Below are positions 1 through 13,000 of a stretch of 64,000 nucleotides of DNA, piece after piece. The stretch comes from Endothia cerciana (taxonomy: Eukaryota; Ascomycota; Sordariomycetes; Diaporthales; Cryphonectriaceae). The notes under the pieces are model-generated. The model was not told the origin of the DNA. It worked only from the letters and a program-made list of their open reading frames with translations, and ran no database searches. Position 1 is the first letter of the stretch. The number at the start of each line of letters is the position of its first letter. Position numbers and translations under genes: made by a program. Location of the stretch: positions 186,001 to 250,000 of the forward strand of contig JALRMH010000052.1 of the NCBI GenBank assembly GCA_026119935.1, in the 5' to 3' direction.

Positions 1-788
1 CACCAGTTGAGTCTTGTTGATATCTTGGTAGCCATGACTTTGATACCATTTCTGGCTGTTCTGGCTGCCCGCAGATAGGTGTCATCTGCTCCGCCGCAAG
101 GCTGGGTAGACGTATGTATTATGCAGTTGGCAGCGTCAAGTCCCGCAGCACCTACCAGGTCAGGATGCTGTTGGTAGTCCCAACAGCTTCCAAGCCGCGT
201 GGCACTATAAAGAAAAGAGGGAAGGTGTTCGGCCTAGAGATGATCTCGGCGGTATTCAAGCAAGTGAGGACCCCATCAACTTGAGCATGTAGGCATTCTA
301 CTTGAGGCGGGTGGCTTGCAGTCCAGTGGCCTGTCGTCTCGACTGCTGCCCTCCCCTGTCGAGCATCACAACCACGATCAGCGACAAATCTGATCGGCGC
401 GCCAACATGCATGCATACTCGACACGGTGTGTGTCTGTAGTTATTAATAAAGTCCTGTCACCTGAGTGTCATGCGAGATCACTGCAATGCGGTCACATCG
501 ACTTGCAGCATGCCTGCGGACAGAGATTGCCGATATCACATCAAGACATGGAGGATCCCGACGACCAGCAGCTTTCATTCCTCGATTCCACCTCTGTCGA
601 ACCCCTCAGAGGAACGTTCGGAGGTGACAATTTTATTTTTCATGCAGCTAAAGCAGAGGTATCGCCAACGGGTTCGGTCTGCGCTACCCTAGACGGCAAG
701 GCCCCCATTGTAGATCCTGCATGCTCACAATCTACGGCTCCTGTACCGAGAGGTCTTTTGGAGGGGTTGGTTAAGGAATTTTACAAGA

Positions 789-817
789 TAAATAAAATAA
801 AATAAAATAAAATAAAA
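789..817. repeat. TAAAA pentanucleotide microsatellite
   Basis: About five consecutive copies of the unit AATAA/TAAAA, followed by an unrelated GC-rich sequence. It does not overlap any supported gene. Confidence 0.9.
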
Positions 818-2322
818 CACAAAGACGGCGTTTACCGAGAGGTAGGGACCAGGATAGCGGGGATCAGACTCGACGAGCCCGGACGATCAAGGGATTTTTC
901 TCGGCCCATTTGTGCATTCTCTGGTACAACACCCGGGAGGCCCTTGCATCAGCATGCCGTCGCTCCGAGAGAGCAGCAGAGTCGAAGATTTATCATCATA
1001 CTACTAATATGGTAGTGACCCCTACCCCCTCCCCCCCCCCCCAAGTACACGAAAAAAAAAGCACAGGCGCGCGCAGAAGTGATGGGAGAGATGCGCAGGC
1101 ATGGGCCTCAAAAATGTGTCTCTGAGAGCGCGTCTGAGTGCGAATCGAGATCCGGGGGAGGCCTTGGACTTGGAAAGGAGCCCAGGATATCATTCCCGTC
1201 GAGACAGTCAGGTCGACGACCCCAGCTAGCCGGCAGGCCGCTCTCTTGCAAGGGAACAGCACAGCGTCCGCCCAGGGCTACAACGCCTGCCAGAAATGGA
1301 CCATGCACGAGTAAGACGGGCTAGGTGGAGGCCTTGGTCACGCGTGTAGTACATCAACAATGACCAGGAGAAACACGTCGTCGTGCTAAAGACGGCCAGT
1401 ATGCTCCCGGGCTGGGTCCCTCGGCCACTAGCTCATTCCGGTCAGCCTCGTGACTCCAGGACAGCCTTCCGCCACCAGTATCCACCCTAGAGCATTGCCA
1501 CAAGTCCTTGAGGGGCCGCCTCACGAGTGAGGCTGCTTGAAGCTCTCCTCCTAGGTGATAGCGACCACTATTCACGAGACTTTCTGCCCCCCCCCCCCTG
1601 CAGCGTGACTCCCAGCCACCATCATCGGCTCTAGCCCTGAGATTGCTCGAGATGATCAGAATGCAGATGCTTAAGGCTTACAGCATCACAGTAACCTGGA
1701 TGCTCTCCTCTGTTTCCCCTGAGTTCCTCTCACGCCTCCCATCTTCCCCGTCATCTACTGGTCCGTCGCAGCCACCAACAACGACTGGCTTGAGCCTGAT
1801 CTCCTGAATGCCTTGCGAGGGGGCGATGCCATCATGAAGGTTGGGGCCCCCGGGAGACGCACAGTACTCTATTTGTGAATAAGTCCCAAAAGGTGACCTC
1901 TACAGCCCGCAATATGCCTCCTCCTCACCAGGATAAGGCTCACATCTGACAGAAACAAATGGCGATATTTGGTTGGGGCTCTATTTAACCAAAATAATTA
2001 AAAATTTTAAAATATAAAATGAATTTAACCCTGATACGCAATGCCTGGTGCCTCCCTGGAATGTGGTGCCATCCTCCCCCCTCCTCCCTTCAAGAAAGGA
2101 CCATCCACGTGCGGACGGTCCAGACACAGAAGCCTCCTCCCTTCCCGCCCGCCTTTGTGCGGCACAGACGTGAAACCCTAGATTGAACGGCATCTACAAA
2201 GATCCTCACGTCAGCCCGGCGGGCGGCCCCTCTACCCAACCCCCCCCCCCCAAACATCGTGAAGGGAAACATCACAGCTCCAACTGCCAGGCGCCCACGG
2301 TCCAAAACCCCTACTTTCCCTC

Positions 2323-2347
2323 GTGTGTGTGTGTGTGTGTGTGTGTG
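2323..2347. repeat. GT dinucleotide microsatellite
   Basis: Twelve uninterrupted GT units in intergenic DNA, about 145 bases before the octamer array. Confidence 0.95.
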
Positions 2348-2491
2348 ATAATCTCTTCGAAAGTGGGTTCGTTACACAAGGCTCCACCTCACGGCCCATA
2401 GCCTTCCCCCCCCTTCCCCGGGGAGCGAACAAAGCGGAAAGGAATCAACCCTGCCTGTTGTGAGGGCGTAGCCTGCTTGTAATTACCATAC

Positions 2492-2549
2492 CAGTCAGTC
2501 AGTCCGTCAGTCCGTCAGTCCGTCAGTCCGTCAGTCCGTCAGTCAGTCA
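2492..2549. repeat. CAGT/CCGT tandem array
   Basis: A tandem array built on the tetramer GTCA/GTCC. In its centre the octamer GTCAGTCC is repeated about five times. The edges are pure CAGT copies, which suggests that one C/A variant unit was amplified inside an older tetramer array. Confidence 0.9.
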
Positions 2550-3783
2550 CTCGCCCAACCCCCCTCCTCCCAGCATCACATCCACGACTCCGCCCCTTCC
2601 AGTCACTTTGTGCGACTCCACACTGATCCCTGAGAATGTGGTGGTCTCACCAGCCCAACCAAGAGCATATTCTCCACCGCCCTTTTTCTTTCAGCTGTGC
2701 GGCAAGGTTGCTCCCTGGCGGGCCTCGTCGAGTCAACAATGGCAACGTTATACACACAAGAGAGGCCGTCCCCTCCCCCCCCCCCCCCAAACTTCTCTCT
2801 TTCATTCTCTGTTCCTTTATACCAGGTGGGGGCGAGATTTCGGGGACTGGCGAGCGGCTTTCGGAGTGCCGGCGCCGGCTGTTGGCGCCAGAGTGCCCAC
2901 TGGCCTCTCGTCGCGCCACTTCCAAGGACATTTCTTTCCGGCGGGATGCGAAAGGCGTTCCAACACCGATAATTGCCTATCTAACAAGTACAGAGCGTCT
3001 GTCTAGGCAAATGAGGATTTTGGCAAAGTTCAGTACGGTACAGGCAGCGTGACGCGTGTGTAAAATGGCAGGATCTTGACGCGGGGTCTTCCTCAAACTT
3101 GTCTTGGTACCGTTGCCAGGGAACATTCTTGACCTTGCGATGTGGTGTATGAAAAATGGTACATAGTCTATGTTTGTATGCAGGAGCGGTGATGGTTCCC
3201 ATCTTTTCTTTTCCCCTTGTCCAATATCAAATACCCCCCCCCCCTCCCGAGCCCTTTCTGGTACATTCTTTTGCCTCGTATTTATCACGTGAGAAAATCA
3301 ACCGTGCATACCGGCACGCTCATGAACGCCCAAGGCAATAATACAGTAGGTATACAAAAGAGACAAGAATAACGAACCCCCTTCTCAGCAGCATGTGCTG
3401 AGAGATGTATCAATAGAGGGACCGAGGCCGTGGAACAAGGATGCTTAGCACCTCCGACACGAGCCAGCCTAGACATGCCGAGACCGATAGACGTGCCGAG
3501 ACGGGACGGTGAGATCAGGTGCAGAGAATGGCAGGGTCATACCAGTGGCAGCAAGGGCCGTTCACGATCCAGATTGGTCTTGCGGCACAAAGAGTCTCAG
3601 AAAAGGGAAATGGATACTGCACAAACGTTATGGGAGGATCCATGTAGACCCCTTCGTTGTCCGTGTCCTTTCCCCTTTTCTTTCTTTTCGTTCCCCATTG
3701 TTGGTGGCAATCGGTCGCTCCGGCGATGAGCATGTCGATCCCCAGGGCCGTCGAGGCTTGTCCTGCGGGTCGGCGATGGTCAC

Positions 3784-6700
3784 TCACTCGCTCGAGGACG
3801 AGGCCAGCTTCTGCAGCACCATGAGGACACCGCTCACGCCCTGTGTCATGGTGGACGAGGCCTCCGTGTTCCTGTTGCCCAGGCTGACGGTAACCACTTC
3901 CTTGACCACCTTCTCCTCACCAAGTGTGTTCGCCCACCTGAACACCTTCTCGTCATCCCTCCCGTCGCCAACCACCATGAGGAAGTCCACACGGCTCTTG
4001 TGCGTCTCGTCGGCGGGCAGTCGGGTCTGCAGGTCCTCGAAGATCTTCTCGGCAGCCGTACTCTTGGTCCAGTCCACAGGTTCTACTATTATCGACCCGT
4101 CGGTAGGGATGGCGTGGACACGCTGCTTCTCGCAGGCGTCGTTGATGTGCGAGGCACAGTCGCTGGCCTGGCTGACCGCGTGCTCCCAGTTCTCGGCGCT
4201 CTTGTAGTGGAAGATGAGGCTGCAGCGGCGTTCCTCGATCTCGGCACCCGGCGTGCGCTCCAGGTAGTAGTTGAGTATGCCCTTTACTGACTCCTTCCAC
4301 GCCCTGATGTGCTCCGGATCAGCCATCTCGGTCCAGGCATCGCTGCCGCAGTCCTTGAGGAAACAGCCATTCTCGGCGATGAGGCCCAGGTTAGGGACAC
4401 GGCGGAAGAGGCGGTCCAGCTCCTCGGGTCGCCGTCCAGACATGACGTATACGGTGTTGCGTTCATCCAGAAGCAGTTCGTTGAGGACATCCAAGGTGCG
4501 CTGCGTCGTTATGTCGTTAGCCATGGGGTTGAGACGCGCAGCGCCGGCCGAGAATGCCTCGGGCTTGACAGCTTTAGACTGAGGGATATCGAAGGGGGGC
4601 CAAGTTAGCCATGTGGAAGTATCGACTCACCTGAGGGCTGGACGGGATGATCTGGTTGACCGGTCCCCAGTTGACCAAGGTGTTCTCATAATCCAGGATG
4701 AAGAGCCGTCGCTCGCTGGCTCTGTACCGCCGAGTAAGGGTGTTCAGGTTCAGACGGGGCACAGAGGTCTGGTCGTGTCGGTGCTGTTCAATATGAGCGC
4801 GGTCCAAGCGTACCATGAGCTCCGTAAACCAGTGCGAGCCCGTGTGTTGCAAGACACACTGGTGCAGTCTTGTCCACCGCTGCTCCTTCTCGGTGTTGCC
4901 CATGTCCAGGGCCTTCCTGATAGCGTTGGCGCAGGCTCTGTAATCCCACGGGTTCACGGAAAGCTCGTTGCCACCAAACAGGGAGGCAGTGCCGGTGAAC
5001 TCGGACAGGATGAGCGAACCATGTTTCTTTTCGTTCAGGAACTTGCCATCCTGGCAATACAGGTACTCATGGGACGTCAGATTCATGCCTTCACGCTGTG
5101 ATGTTATCATCAGAGCGTCAGCAATCGTCAGAAGAGCCAGGTACTGGGCGTAGTCTATGTCCTGCTTCAGGTAGACGACCGGCTGATAGGCGAGATTCGC
5201 GTAAGATGAGTTGATGCGGGTGACAATATCACTCACTGTCGCATCAAGCTCCGACTTCTCGCTTGACGACAGGGCAACCTGTATGAGGATGACGTTCCCG
5301 CGCCACTCGGGATTCGTGTTCAGGAAGAGCTCGTAGGACAGGAGCTTCTGTCGGACGCCCCGGACGTGGTCCAGCTTGTCTCGGGCGACGATCAGCTTCT
5401 TGCCGGCATACCGCTCCCGCAGCACGTTGAGCCACTTCTGCACCTGGGGATCGTCCCGGTGCTCGTTAAGCTGAACCGGGTCAATGCCGATGGGCAGGTT
5501 GATGACGTCGACAAAGCGGTCTTCCAGCTGCAGGCCATCCGGGTTCGCCTCGGCGTTCAGTATGCGGCTGCAGGTCTGCAGAAAGTGTCGCGTATACTCG
5601 TGGATCTGGAAACCGATCAGGTTGGCGCCCAACATGCCTTCCAAGAGCTCCTTGCGGACCGCCAGGCATCGGAAGACCTCGGACGACGGGAATGCGACAT
5701 GCAGGAAGAAGCCGATCTCGGCGTCGGGTAGCTTCTGGCGGATCATGCCGGGAACGAGAAGCAGGTGGTAGTCATGGATCCAGATGACATCGCCCTTCTT
5801 CCAGTTCTTGATGATCTTGTCGGCGAAGGCACGGTTCACGTTGACATAGTGCTTATAGGAGTGGTCCTCATAGGCCTTGCTCTTGGGGTTGTCGGGCAGC
5901 TGGTAGTGGAAGACAGGCCACAGGATCTGCTTGCAGAAGTGTGAATAGTGGCCGTCAAAATCCTTGTCGCTGCAGAACACCGTGAGCATGTCGAACTCGG
6001 TGGCCAGACGGTCCTCGATGTCCTGTTTCTGCTGGCTACCCTCGAGGGCGTCCGTCGGCATGCCAAGAGAACCAACCCATGTGACCTCGTCCAGCTTGCC
6101 CTCGCGAGCGGCAGCCTCTGCGGCATGGCGCAGACCACCGTTGCCCTGATCGGCATTAACAACCTTCCACTCGGCGTGGGCAAAGACCCTGTCATGGCTA
6201 TCGCTGCGGTAGATGGCCCTGGGCTGCACGATCCCCTGACGTCCGAGCTCCTGTGCCTTTGCCTTCAGCTGCTTGTTATGCTCGAGGAGGGAGGACGGCG
6301 GGGGGGTGTGCGCGCGGGAGGACGGCTGATCGCTGCGCCTGCCCCATACTGGAGAGCCTTGGTATCCCGGAGTGGCCTTGTTGGAGCCGAAAGACTCGTC
6401 CTCCTTGGAAGTGGTGGGGTAGTGAATGCGAAAGCCGTCCTCGTTTGTGAAAATGTCGCCGGATGGCTTGTCGTCGACAGGGGTGTCTGGGGGGGTGATG
6501 TCGTCCCGGGTGCCAGGAAAGAGGGTGGGCTGTCTCTGGGCTGCAGGTCTGGACTTCTTGATCTTGGGAGCCTCGGGGAGGAGTTTTGCGTTCCTAGCAG
6601 GGGTGCCAGGAAGGGTGAAGTGGACAGTTTTGGGCAGGAAGCTGTACCAGAAATCCCACCTGTCAGTGCCGCCGAGCAAGGAAGGAAGCCATCACAGGTT

Positions 6701-6834
6701 TCGACAATGACGTAGAGGGGCAGGCAGTGTGGGTCCTTCGTGGTCGGACCTCACGGCGTTTCGCAATTTGGAGACCATGAAGGGGAGGGAGACGACGCTG
6801 AAGGGACTCACAGGGAGGCGATGAAGACAGTCAT
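3784..6834 (-). CDS. TPS3: Regulatory trehalose-6-phosphate synthase/phosphatase subunit (Tps3/Tsl1 type)
   Basis: Three exons on the minus strand: 6834-6812, 6641-4631 and 4578-3784 (942 aa). The first exon encodes only MTVFIASL. Splicing over 170 nt to FLPKTV restores the N-terminus typical of this family, and the second intron is 52 nt. After a linker rich in Pro and Ser comes a glycosyltransferase family 20 domain (about residues 190-640), then a trehalose-phosphatase-like HAD domain (about 655-940). In the GT20 part the nucleotide-sugar site reads ARDKLDHVRGV where active synthases have DRLDY.KG. In the HAD part motif 1 is D658-Y-E660-N-T instead of DxDxT, while SGR (725-727) and GDGRDDE (882-888) remain. 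These changes argue for a non-catalytic regulatory subunit of the cytosolic trehalose synthase complex rather than an active Tps1 or Tps2. That assignment is inference; membership of the family is clear. Confidence 0.93.
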
Positions 6835-9800
6835 CTTGAATGGAGGCTCTCAGCTGCTGTTCTATGGTGATAGGGAGAGTTGTGCAGCAGCGAGGTTGGT
6901 TGGATCGCGTCGGGTTGGGACTTTATTTTCCCAAGGGTCGTTTGTCTTGTATGGGACAGTGGGTCCCAGTGGGGAGGCTGTTGGAAGATTTTCTAGGAAG
7001 GCCGAACTTTCGAGATTCTCTGCCGCGCAGAGAAAAACGAGAATGGGAAGAGAGAGAGAGAGAGAGAGGGGGGAGGAAAAGGAATGGGGACAGGTGCCTC
7101 TGCTGCGAGGTTGAGTCTGTGGCCTCGTCAAGGAGGGCGGAGGAGAGCAGGTGAGGAGAGGCGTGTCTAAGATGCAGGAAAGATGCCACTTGTGGTTTTC
7201 TTGTCGTCGAGGGTGAAGTGTTGTTGTCGAGAGTAGGAAGGCTTGGGAGTGAGAAGGGGAAGAGGATGGGAGCCTAGCGCCGCCTGGACAACCGAGGACG
7301 AGCTGACGATCGTCGAGGTGGTTGGAGGTGAAGGAAGACTGGGCCGAGCTTGGGCTGGAGCCGGAGCTGGGGCAGGGTGAAGAAGAGCTGGGCGCTGCCA
7401 CACCAAGGAAGAATCCGGACTGGAACACAAACAGCTTTCTGCGAGGCTTAGGCCGGCAGGCTGGAAATGCGCAGGAAAAGCTGCAGGGGGCCCCGGTCTA
7501 TCAGATGCCGCCTGGCAGGGATTCGCGGGAACTAAGAAGCTGTCCTTTCCCCCTTCCAACTTGAAAAAATCACGGAATCCGAGGCAGGCTCGAGATGGTG
7601 ACAGCTCTGTACGTGTTGCACTCACTATTAGCAAGCCGCCTCGGTCTATAGCTTTCTTCTCTTCTTTTGCGGGTGGAGGAACGTACCGGCGTGACGGTGT
7701 CGAAGGTGCTTTGTAGAGAGGTCTTCGGTGGCTGTACGGACGCACAGTCTGGTCCCGGCGCGACGTAGGTGGGATGCGGTGCTTCCCTCTCAAGGTCCAG
7801 ACCACGAGGGGAAATGTACCATATATCTGTACTATCAGTACTATGATATGGCTTGCAACCCACCCCACACCGGCTGACCTGTCTCAGCCTGGGATACCTC
7901 TTCTGGTCAATGTAGGTGTTCAGGCCGGGTCCGGGCGGGGCGTTAGGTGATGCCACAGCGGCACGCCACTCGAGCTCAGCTGTGATGGTTCGCAGTAGGT
8001 ATCGCAGTTGGTCCCAGACGGCTCGAGGCTCTAGGGGTCGAGAGGGTGCATGAAGACACGGGGTGGGCTCACGGCCTAGGTCAATGCCGGGAAGTAAGCT
8101 TTCAACGTCGGGAAGTTAGCTTTCCTGGGCCTGGCCTGTAGATAACCTTGATTGGCTCTCTGGTAACGTCACATCCTCTTTATCACTCTCGAGCTGTGGG
8201 ATATTTTTTGGACCGGGCGAAGCTTCTCGAAATATCAAGCACTCGTCCGCCACGGCCACCTCAGAACCTCGAGGAATCGAATCCGCTTATCGACAAGAGG
8301 TTTGGAAGGGTACAGAACGACGAACGAACGGAGGATTTGATCCGGGGGAGGGGGGTAACGTCGTCGGGCTACCCAATGATGTCACACTGGCCGAGGATTC
8401 AGGCTGTCAGGAGCGTCTCTCCGGACGAGCTTTTGTGACTGTGATAATGACCGTGGCCGTGAGAGGCTGGATGGGCACACGTCAGTCAAAACAATCTCGA
8501 CAAGAACGCAGAATGGGTTGCCCTGCAGGAAGCCGAGCCCAACTTGGCTCCCGCTCAAGCAGGTTTCCAAGAACGAAACGAGATCGACAGGTCCACGCAC
8601 GCGGAGTCCGCAGGGCCTGGATTGGAAAGGGCGCGCCTCAGCACACCATCTTTGGCCTCATTCAGCCTGCCGGAGGAGCTCCTGGTCGAGCCGCCCTGGA
8701 CACCACAACCCAACGGGCTCAGGCACGTGTCTGTGACTCCTTCGGTGGCATGGAATCAAGCCTGTCGACACAGTCCAGATCAATCACTCCGCCACCCTTT
8801 CCGTCTCTGCAGATTGCCAGCGGGCCAAGATCGACTGTTCTGGTGGGATCGGTCCCTTCCGGACCTTTCTTCCCGTCGTCAAAGCGCAGGTCCTCACGAT
8901 ACGTTTCAGTCACGAAAGTCCTACCAGATCCGAAATCAAGGCTCGAAGGGAACGTCTGCCAGTCGTCCATATGAGCCTTTTCCTCCTCGACCAAGCACCT
9001 CCGTGTGACCTGGTCCCATCAATACACGGCAGTATTCTGACACGGCTGGTAATCATGTCTGCGAAAGCACGTAACTGCAGACGCGTCGCACAAGCAATGC
9101 GGGTCGCCCAATACGGATCTACGGGTTACTTCCTGTAGTATGTGCCGAGTCCCACCCCGCAACCCCATCCTCGGTAGGACCCATCAGCTCCTCTCGCCCG
9201 GCATCCCGGCCTGACGATGGAGACTTGGAGAAACTGGGCTGTCCGCGCCTCTGCCGCCGCGGAAGATCATCAGTCTCAGATCTGCTCATCCCGCCCGGAC
9301 GGGCGCGTGATGAATCCACTCGATTTTCGGGGCTGTGGGGGCCCTTGCGTCAGGGGACCTGTCGTTGGCTTTCCCGAAGCAGCAGAGGGACAAGGGACTT
9401 GCACGGGTTCCCTCGCGTATGTCGCTGCCCAGCTTTGCCCGAGCGACGTCCGAGTTGTCGATGGTGCTCGGCTGACTCTTCGTCAACAAGGTACGGTACG
9501 TACATGAACTCCTGCAGCCGCAGACCGGGTGGCCCAAAGTGCCCCACCAAGTCTGCTTACCCCGCGACCACCCAGGCCGGGGGACAGAAAAGAACCTTTG
9601 CGCCCACGTTGTATTTGCGCAGGCTCTGACTGGGCACCGGTCCGTGTGCCATGGACCCGAGGTCGAGGGGCATTGTCCCGAAACAACGCCGATTTTCTGA
9701 CAAGAAGGGGGGGGGGGGGGCGGCTCACACACCCCGTAAACACCCGAGTGTGCAGAGGCTTACTACGACAGTACTATGCGCACCACTGAGAGCGGATGTC

Positions 9801-10610
9801 GATCGCGGGGTTGCGGGGGCGGATCTTCTGCAGCACTTGTACGTCCGTACTATCGAACAGTCGCTATTAAACAGGTGTTGCTCCTCACCCCGGGATCTAA
9901 TACACCAAGGCTGGCAGCGGTCGTTCGTTGAGTATCCACTTCCCCTACAGGCTATTCCAGGCTCTATGGCGGGTGTCTCTTTACCTAGGTAAGCGGGTCG
10001 AGACGGCATTTGGACAGGGAAACGGGAATGCTTTACATAGTATGTTCGTGTTTGAGCGAGGCACACATGTGAATGCAGTTTCCCCTGCCTTAAGCTCTGC
10101 TGTGGGGTGGTAGGTTGGTGCATGCATCCCTCCCAAACCTTGAGTGGTGTGGATTATCCTTCCTACATAGTAGTACATTCTTGGCCGAGCCATCCGAGGC
10201 GGGCGCATGTTACTGAGCTCCCAAGTCCTGAACACACTTGGTGGAGCAAATTTGGTCCCTGCGTGTGACATAGCAGGGTCGAATCGGAGCACCGGCTTCT
10301 CAGTGACACAGAACAGTGACCTATAGTCTACGTACATCTATAGTTTTCCACCAGGCTCGAGGTGCACGCGCCTGATACCCCCTCCCTACATCGCTGCCTG
10401 CATACCAGGGAGCACGGATGGCCGTAGGGCCCAAGGTGAGGAGATGGACTTACTGATCCCACAGATTGATCCTGTGATTAGAGCACCGACACAAGTACTG
10501 GTTCATCGCAAGTGGCGGTACGAGGATAGCTTTCGAGAGCAGACGGCTTGTGAGACGAGACCGCAGGAGGCCGAACGGGCAACGGGCGTCCGGCTCCGCC
10601 GCCGTGTAAC
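6835..10610. other. Intergenic/promoter region upstream of TPS3
   Basis: No gene that I can support. The first kilobase is the probable promoter and 5' leader of the trehalose gene: it is purine-rich and includes a GA run near 7051-7068. STRE-like AGGGG/CCCCT pentamers occur (for example near 7806 and 8033), which would fit a stress-responsive trehalose gene, but such short motifs are expected by chance. A 14-base poly-G tract lies at 9707-9720. Frames between 8435 and 9008 are open but show no recognisable domain. Confidence 0.5.
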
Positions 10611-11141
10611 TCACCAGCCCTCCCTACCCTTCGACCCGGAAGCGGTCGCCGCGGCCCGCACGTTCCAGATCTCCTGTGCCCCATCACACTCCCGGAAGTG
10701 CTCAAGATATTCCTCCGGCAAGAACAGACGGGCCCCGCCTCGCTCGTCCGGCGCACCCCGGCAACCCTCACAGGACATGCCCCAGTGGGCGACCTTCTCG
10801 CGCCCGGCAGCCGCCGCGGCAGCCCCCTCCGTGTCCACGAAAGGCATCCTGACCGCGGCCTCGAACTGGAACAGCGGGCCCTGCCATCGCTGGATCCACA
10901 GGGGCCGCAGGGGCCTGCCAAGCCCCCTGACAACCCAGTCACAGGCGGCGCGGTCTGAGACGAGCATCACCGGTTCGCGCCTGGAGAGGCACTTCGGGGG
11001 CCTGAGACCCCTGATAAGGCCCTGGGTTCCGGTGTACGGGAAGGCGTACTTCATGTTGCGCGCGGTGTGCATCACGAGCAGTTTCGGTGTGCTGTTTGCT
11101 GCCATGTCAAGAACGCTCTCGATGTCTCGCTTCGCGAACAT
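10611..11141 (-). CDS. Small unrecognised protein with a possible zinc-binding tail
   Basis: A 176-residue frame starts at the ATG at 11141 and ends in TGA at 10611. The composition is protein-like, with conserved-looking blocks such as GTQGLIRGL, CDWVVRGL and WIQRWQGPLF. Near the C-terminus is SCEGC followed by HFREC, a Cys-x2-Cys...His-x3-Cys pattern that could bind zinc. I recall uncharacterised fungal proteins with this layout but cannot name a family or function. The last codons read GGCTGGTGAGT, so the TGA could instead lie in the donor of an intron leading to a further exon. The frame also stays open upstream of the ATG to a GTG at 11153, so an upstream exon is possible. Confidence 0.55.
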   Translation of the reverse strand: MFAKRDIESVLDMAANSTPKLLVMHTARNMKYAFPYTGTQGLIRGLRPPKCLSRREPVMLVSDRAACDWVVRGLGRPLRPLWIQRWQGPLFQFEAAVRMPFVDTEGAAAAAAGREKVAHWGMSCEGCRGAPDERGGARLFLPEEYLEHFRECDGAQEIWNVRAAATASGSKGREGW

Positions 11142-13000
11142 CGCTAACCTCACAGAGTCTCACGACAACGAAGCGGGCCGAGCAAGGAGCGTGGCCGATG
11201 GTGCCAGCTCGAATTTGGCGGTCGGCGCTTCAAGCGTCTCGCATCGGCTTCTATAAACCCAGACTGGGGGACCGGAGGGGCACAGGATAAGTTGGGGAAT
11301 GAAGCAGCTGGGGCGAGAGGCGGGCTGCGGCTGTGGGCTTCGAAGGAAGATCTGGGAGCTTCAGGACACATACCGCAAGCAGCTAAAGCACACGCGCTCG
11401 GGCAGGGGCAGAAGGAGAAAGGTCCCCAGCTGGCAGCCTGCATGTCGACTGTGGCTCACTGCATCACAATCAGATCAGAGAAGTACCACGTTACTGTCCT
11501 CCGTAGCGATGGCCGGGGCCAGGAGCAAGCTGGCATCCTGTCACGAGTCGACGGTCTGAAGACCCGACGTAGAATGGAGTAACCGGAGGTACTTGCGAGG
11601 AGGCGTAGGTACCTTAGTAGAGTAGGCAGGTCGATTGGCCCCGTCTGGGTGTCGAACACAATCATCGCAGTATATGCTCAATCCTGGATGCCAGTTGGTT
11701 CCCCCTACCAAGAAGTTGAAGACGGGAGCGGGGATCAGCTCGTATACTCCACAACCTTTGAAACCCTTGACCTGAGGTTTTCATTTCATTTCCTTCCTCG
11801 TCTGGCCCGCAAGCAAGCCAAAGACAACGAAAGACGGCCGGAGCTATCGCAACGAGTCTCGATAGGTCCCAAAGATTCCCTAACCGGCGGCAGCCGGCTA
11901 TGAATGGTCATAGTATAGTTTTCAGCTAGCAGAAATGCATTCTCAGGCGAAACTTCACTGGATTACGTAAAGCCCGTGCACCAGGATGAGGAGGAAAAGA
12001 GGAGGGGAAGGGCCAGCAGAGCTGTAGAGGTGGGAGGTGGTTTATATACTTGTTCTTCAGTGAATACGCACAGATCACCTACAGGTCCTGGCTTAACGCT
12101 TTTATCTCGTGAGTCAGTGGACCGGGGATGAGTCAGATATTTCCTAAAATCTGAACGACCTTCCATCAAAGCACCTATGAGGATCACCCAAATATTGTCA
12201 CCTTCACCTATCCATAGTAAATGCTATGTGTCCCTGTCATCAGGCCTTTCCCAGACGTGCTAGGAATCTTCACCCAGATCTTTGCATCTCTGTGTCCCAG
12301 GAGAGGCATCCGGTCTGCACCTCACATCCGTGTCCGGCAACGAGCAAGAGCCAATCCATAGATTGTTCAATCTATCCCATAGATGATGTCTGGTGTCCAT
12401 TGAGCTCTCTGGTACTATTTTGTAGCTCCCAACCCGTCGGCTATACTCAGGTGTCGACCTCGCTTGTCGACTTTGATCCTCTAGACAGCCTTACCCGGAG
12501 GGTTGACGACGGCACAGATGAGCCGTCGAACCCTAGAGTGTGTTGAAATGGATGGGATCATATGGTCTCCTTCCCAGCTTCCTCCCTGGCAGCAGTCAGG
12601 ATGCCCACGTTAGATCATGGATCGAGTTGAGCCTGCCATTACACCAACATCCGATCTGATCAGCTATCCATCACCGTGTCCAAGCGCGTAAATTGTCTTC
12701 GATGCGAGGCCAGCAACACTGCGAAAAGACCCTTTCGAATTGTGGTGCTGGTCTCCTACTGGAATATTGGTACACCTTTTTGGTGGTTGCGAGTTCCCAA
12801 CTTCCAGATCTGGCTCTCGTCCGTCCTCCTGCCTTCGAAAACATACGTCCTCCCACCGTTCCTTGTCTTACCATTGAAGGCGGTCCTCACCTCCCTTCAT
12901 CAGGAATCGATAAGCTTGCCTTCTCCCGAGACCTCACCTCACGACAGGTCCTCGCTCGCCAAAGTCTCTGGCTCGACCAACCTCTCAGCAGATCCTCACG
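11142..13000. other. Divergent intergenic region
   Basis: About 1.9 kb between the minus-strand small gene and the plus-strand BTB gene, presumably holding both promoters. Nothing else is recognisable. The final 300 bases before 13001 are pyrimidine-rich, as is usual for a fungal 5' leader. Confidence 0.5.

Larger units (their letters stand above)
1..3783. other. Intergenic region with simple repeats
   Basis: I see no convincing gene here. Open frames on both strands have no family motifs, no plausible intron pattern and mostly lack an ATG. The stretch holds several simple-sequence tracts: a TAAAA run near 789-817, poly-C runs at 1031-1042, 1587-1598, 2240-2251 and 2775-2788, a GT run at 2323-2347 and an octamer array at 2492-2549. 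The right end is the 3' flank of the trehalose gene. Confidence 0.6.

Noticed and set aside
302..805. Long plus-strand open frame near the left edge
   Set aside because: It has no recognisable domain, runs into the TAAAA microsatellite at its 3' end, and its composition is not protein-like.
6862..7868. Ser/Pro-rich open frames on the minus strand upstream of the trehalose gene
   Set aside because: They are low-complexity readings of the purine-rich leader and promoter; the true start, MTVFIASL, is fixed by the splice to FLPKTV.
8435..9008. Overlapping open frames on both strands upstream of TPS3
   Set aside because: The frames conflict with each other, lack introns with clean signals and contain no family motif, so chance in GC-rich DNA is the simpler explanation.
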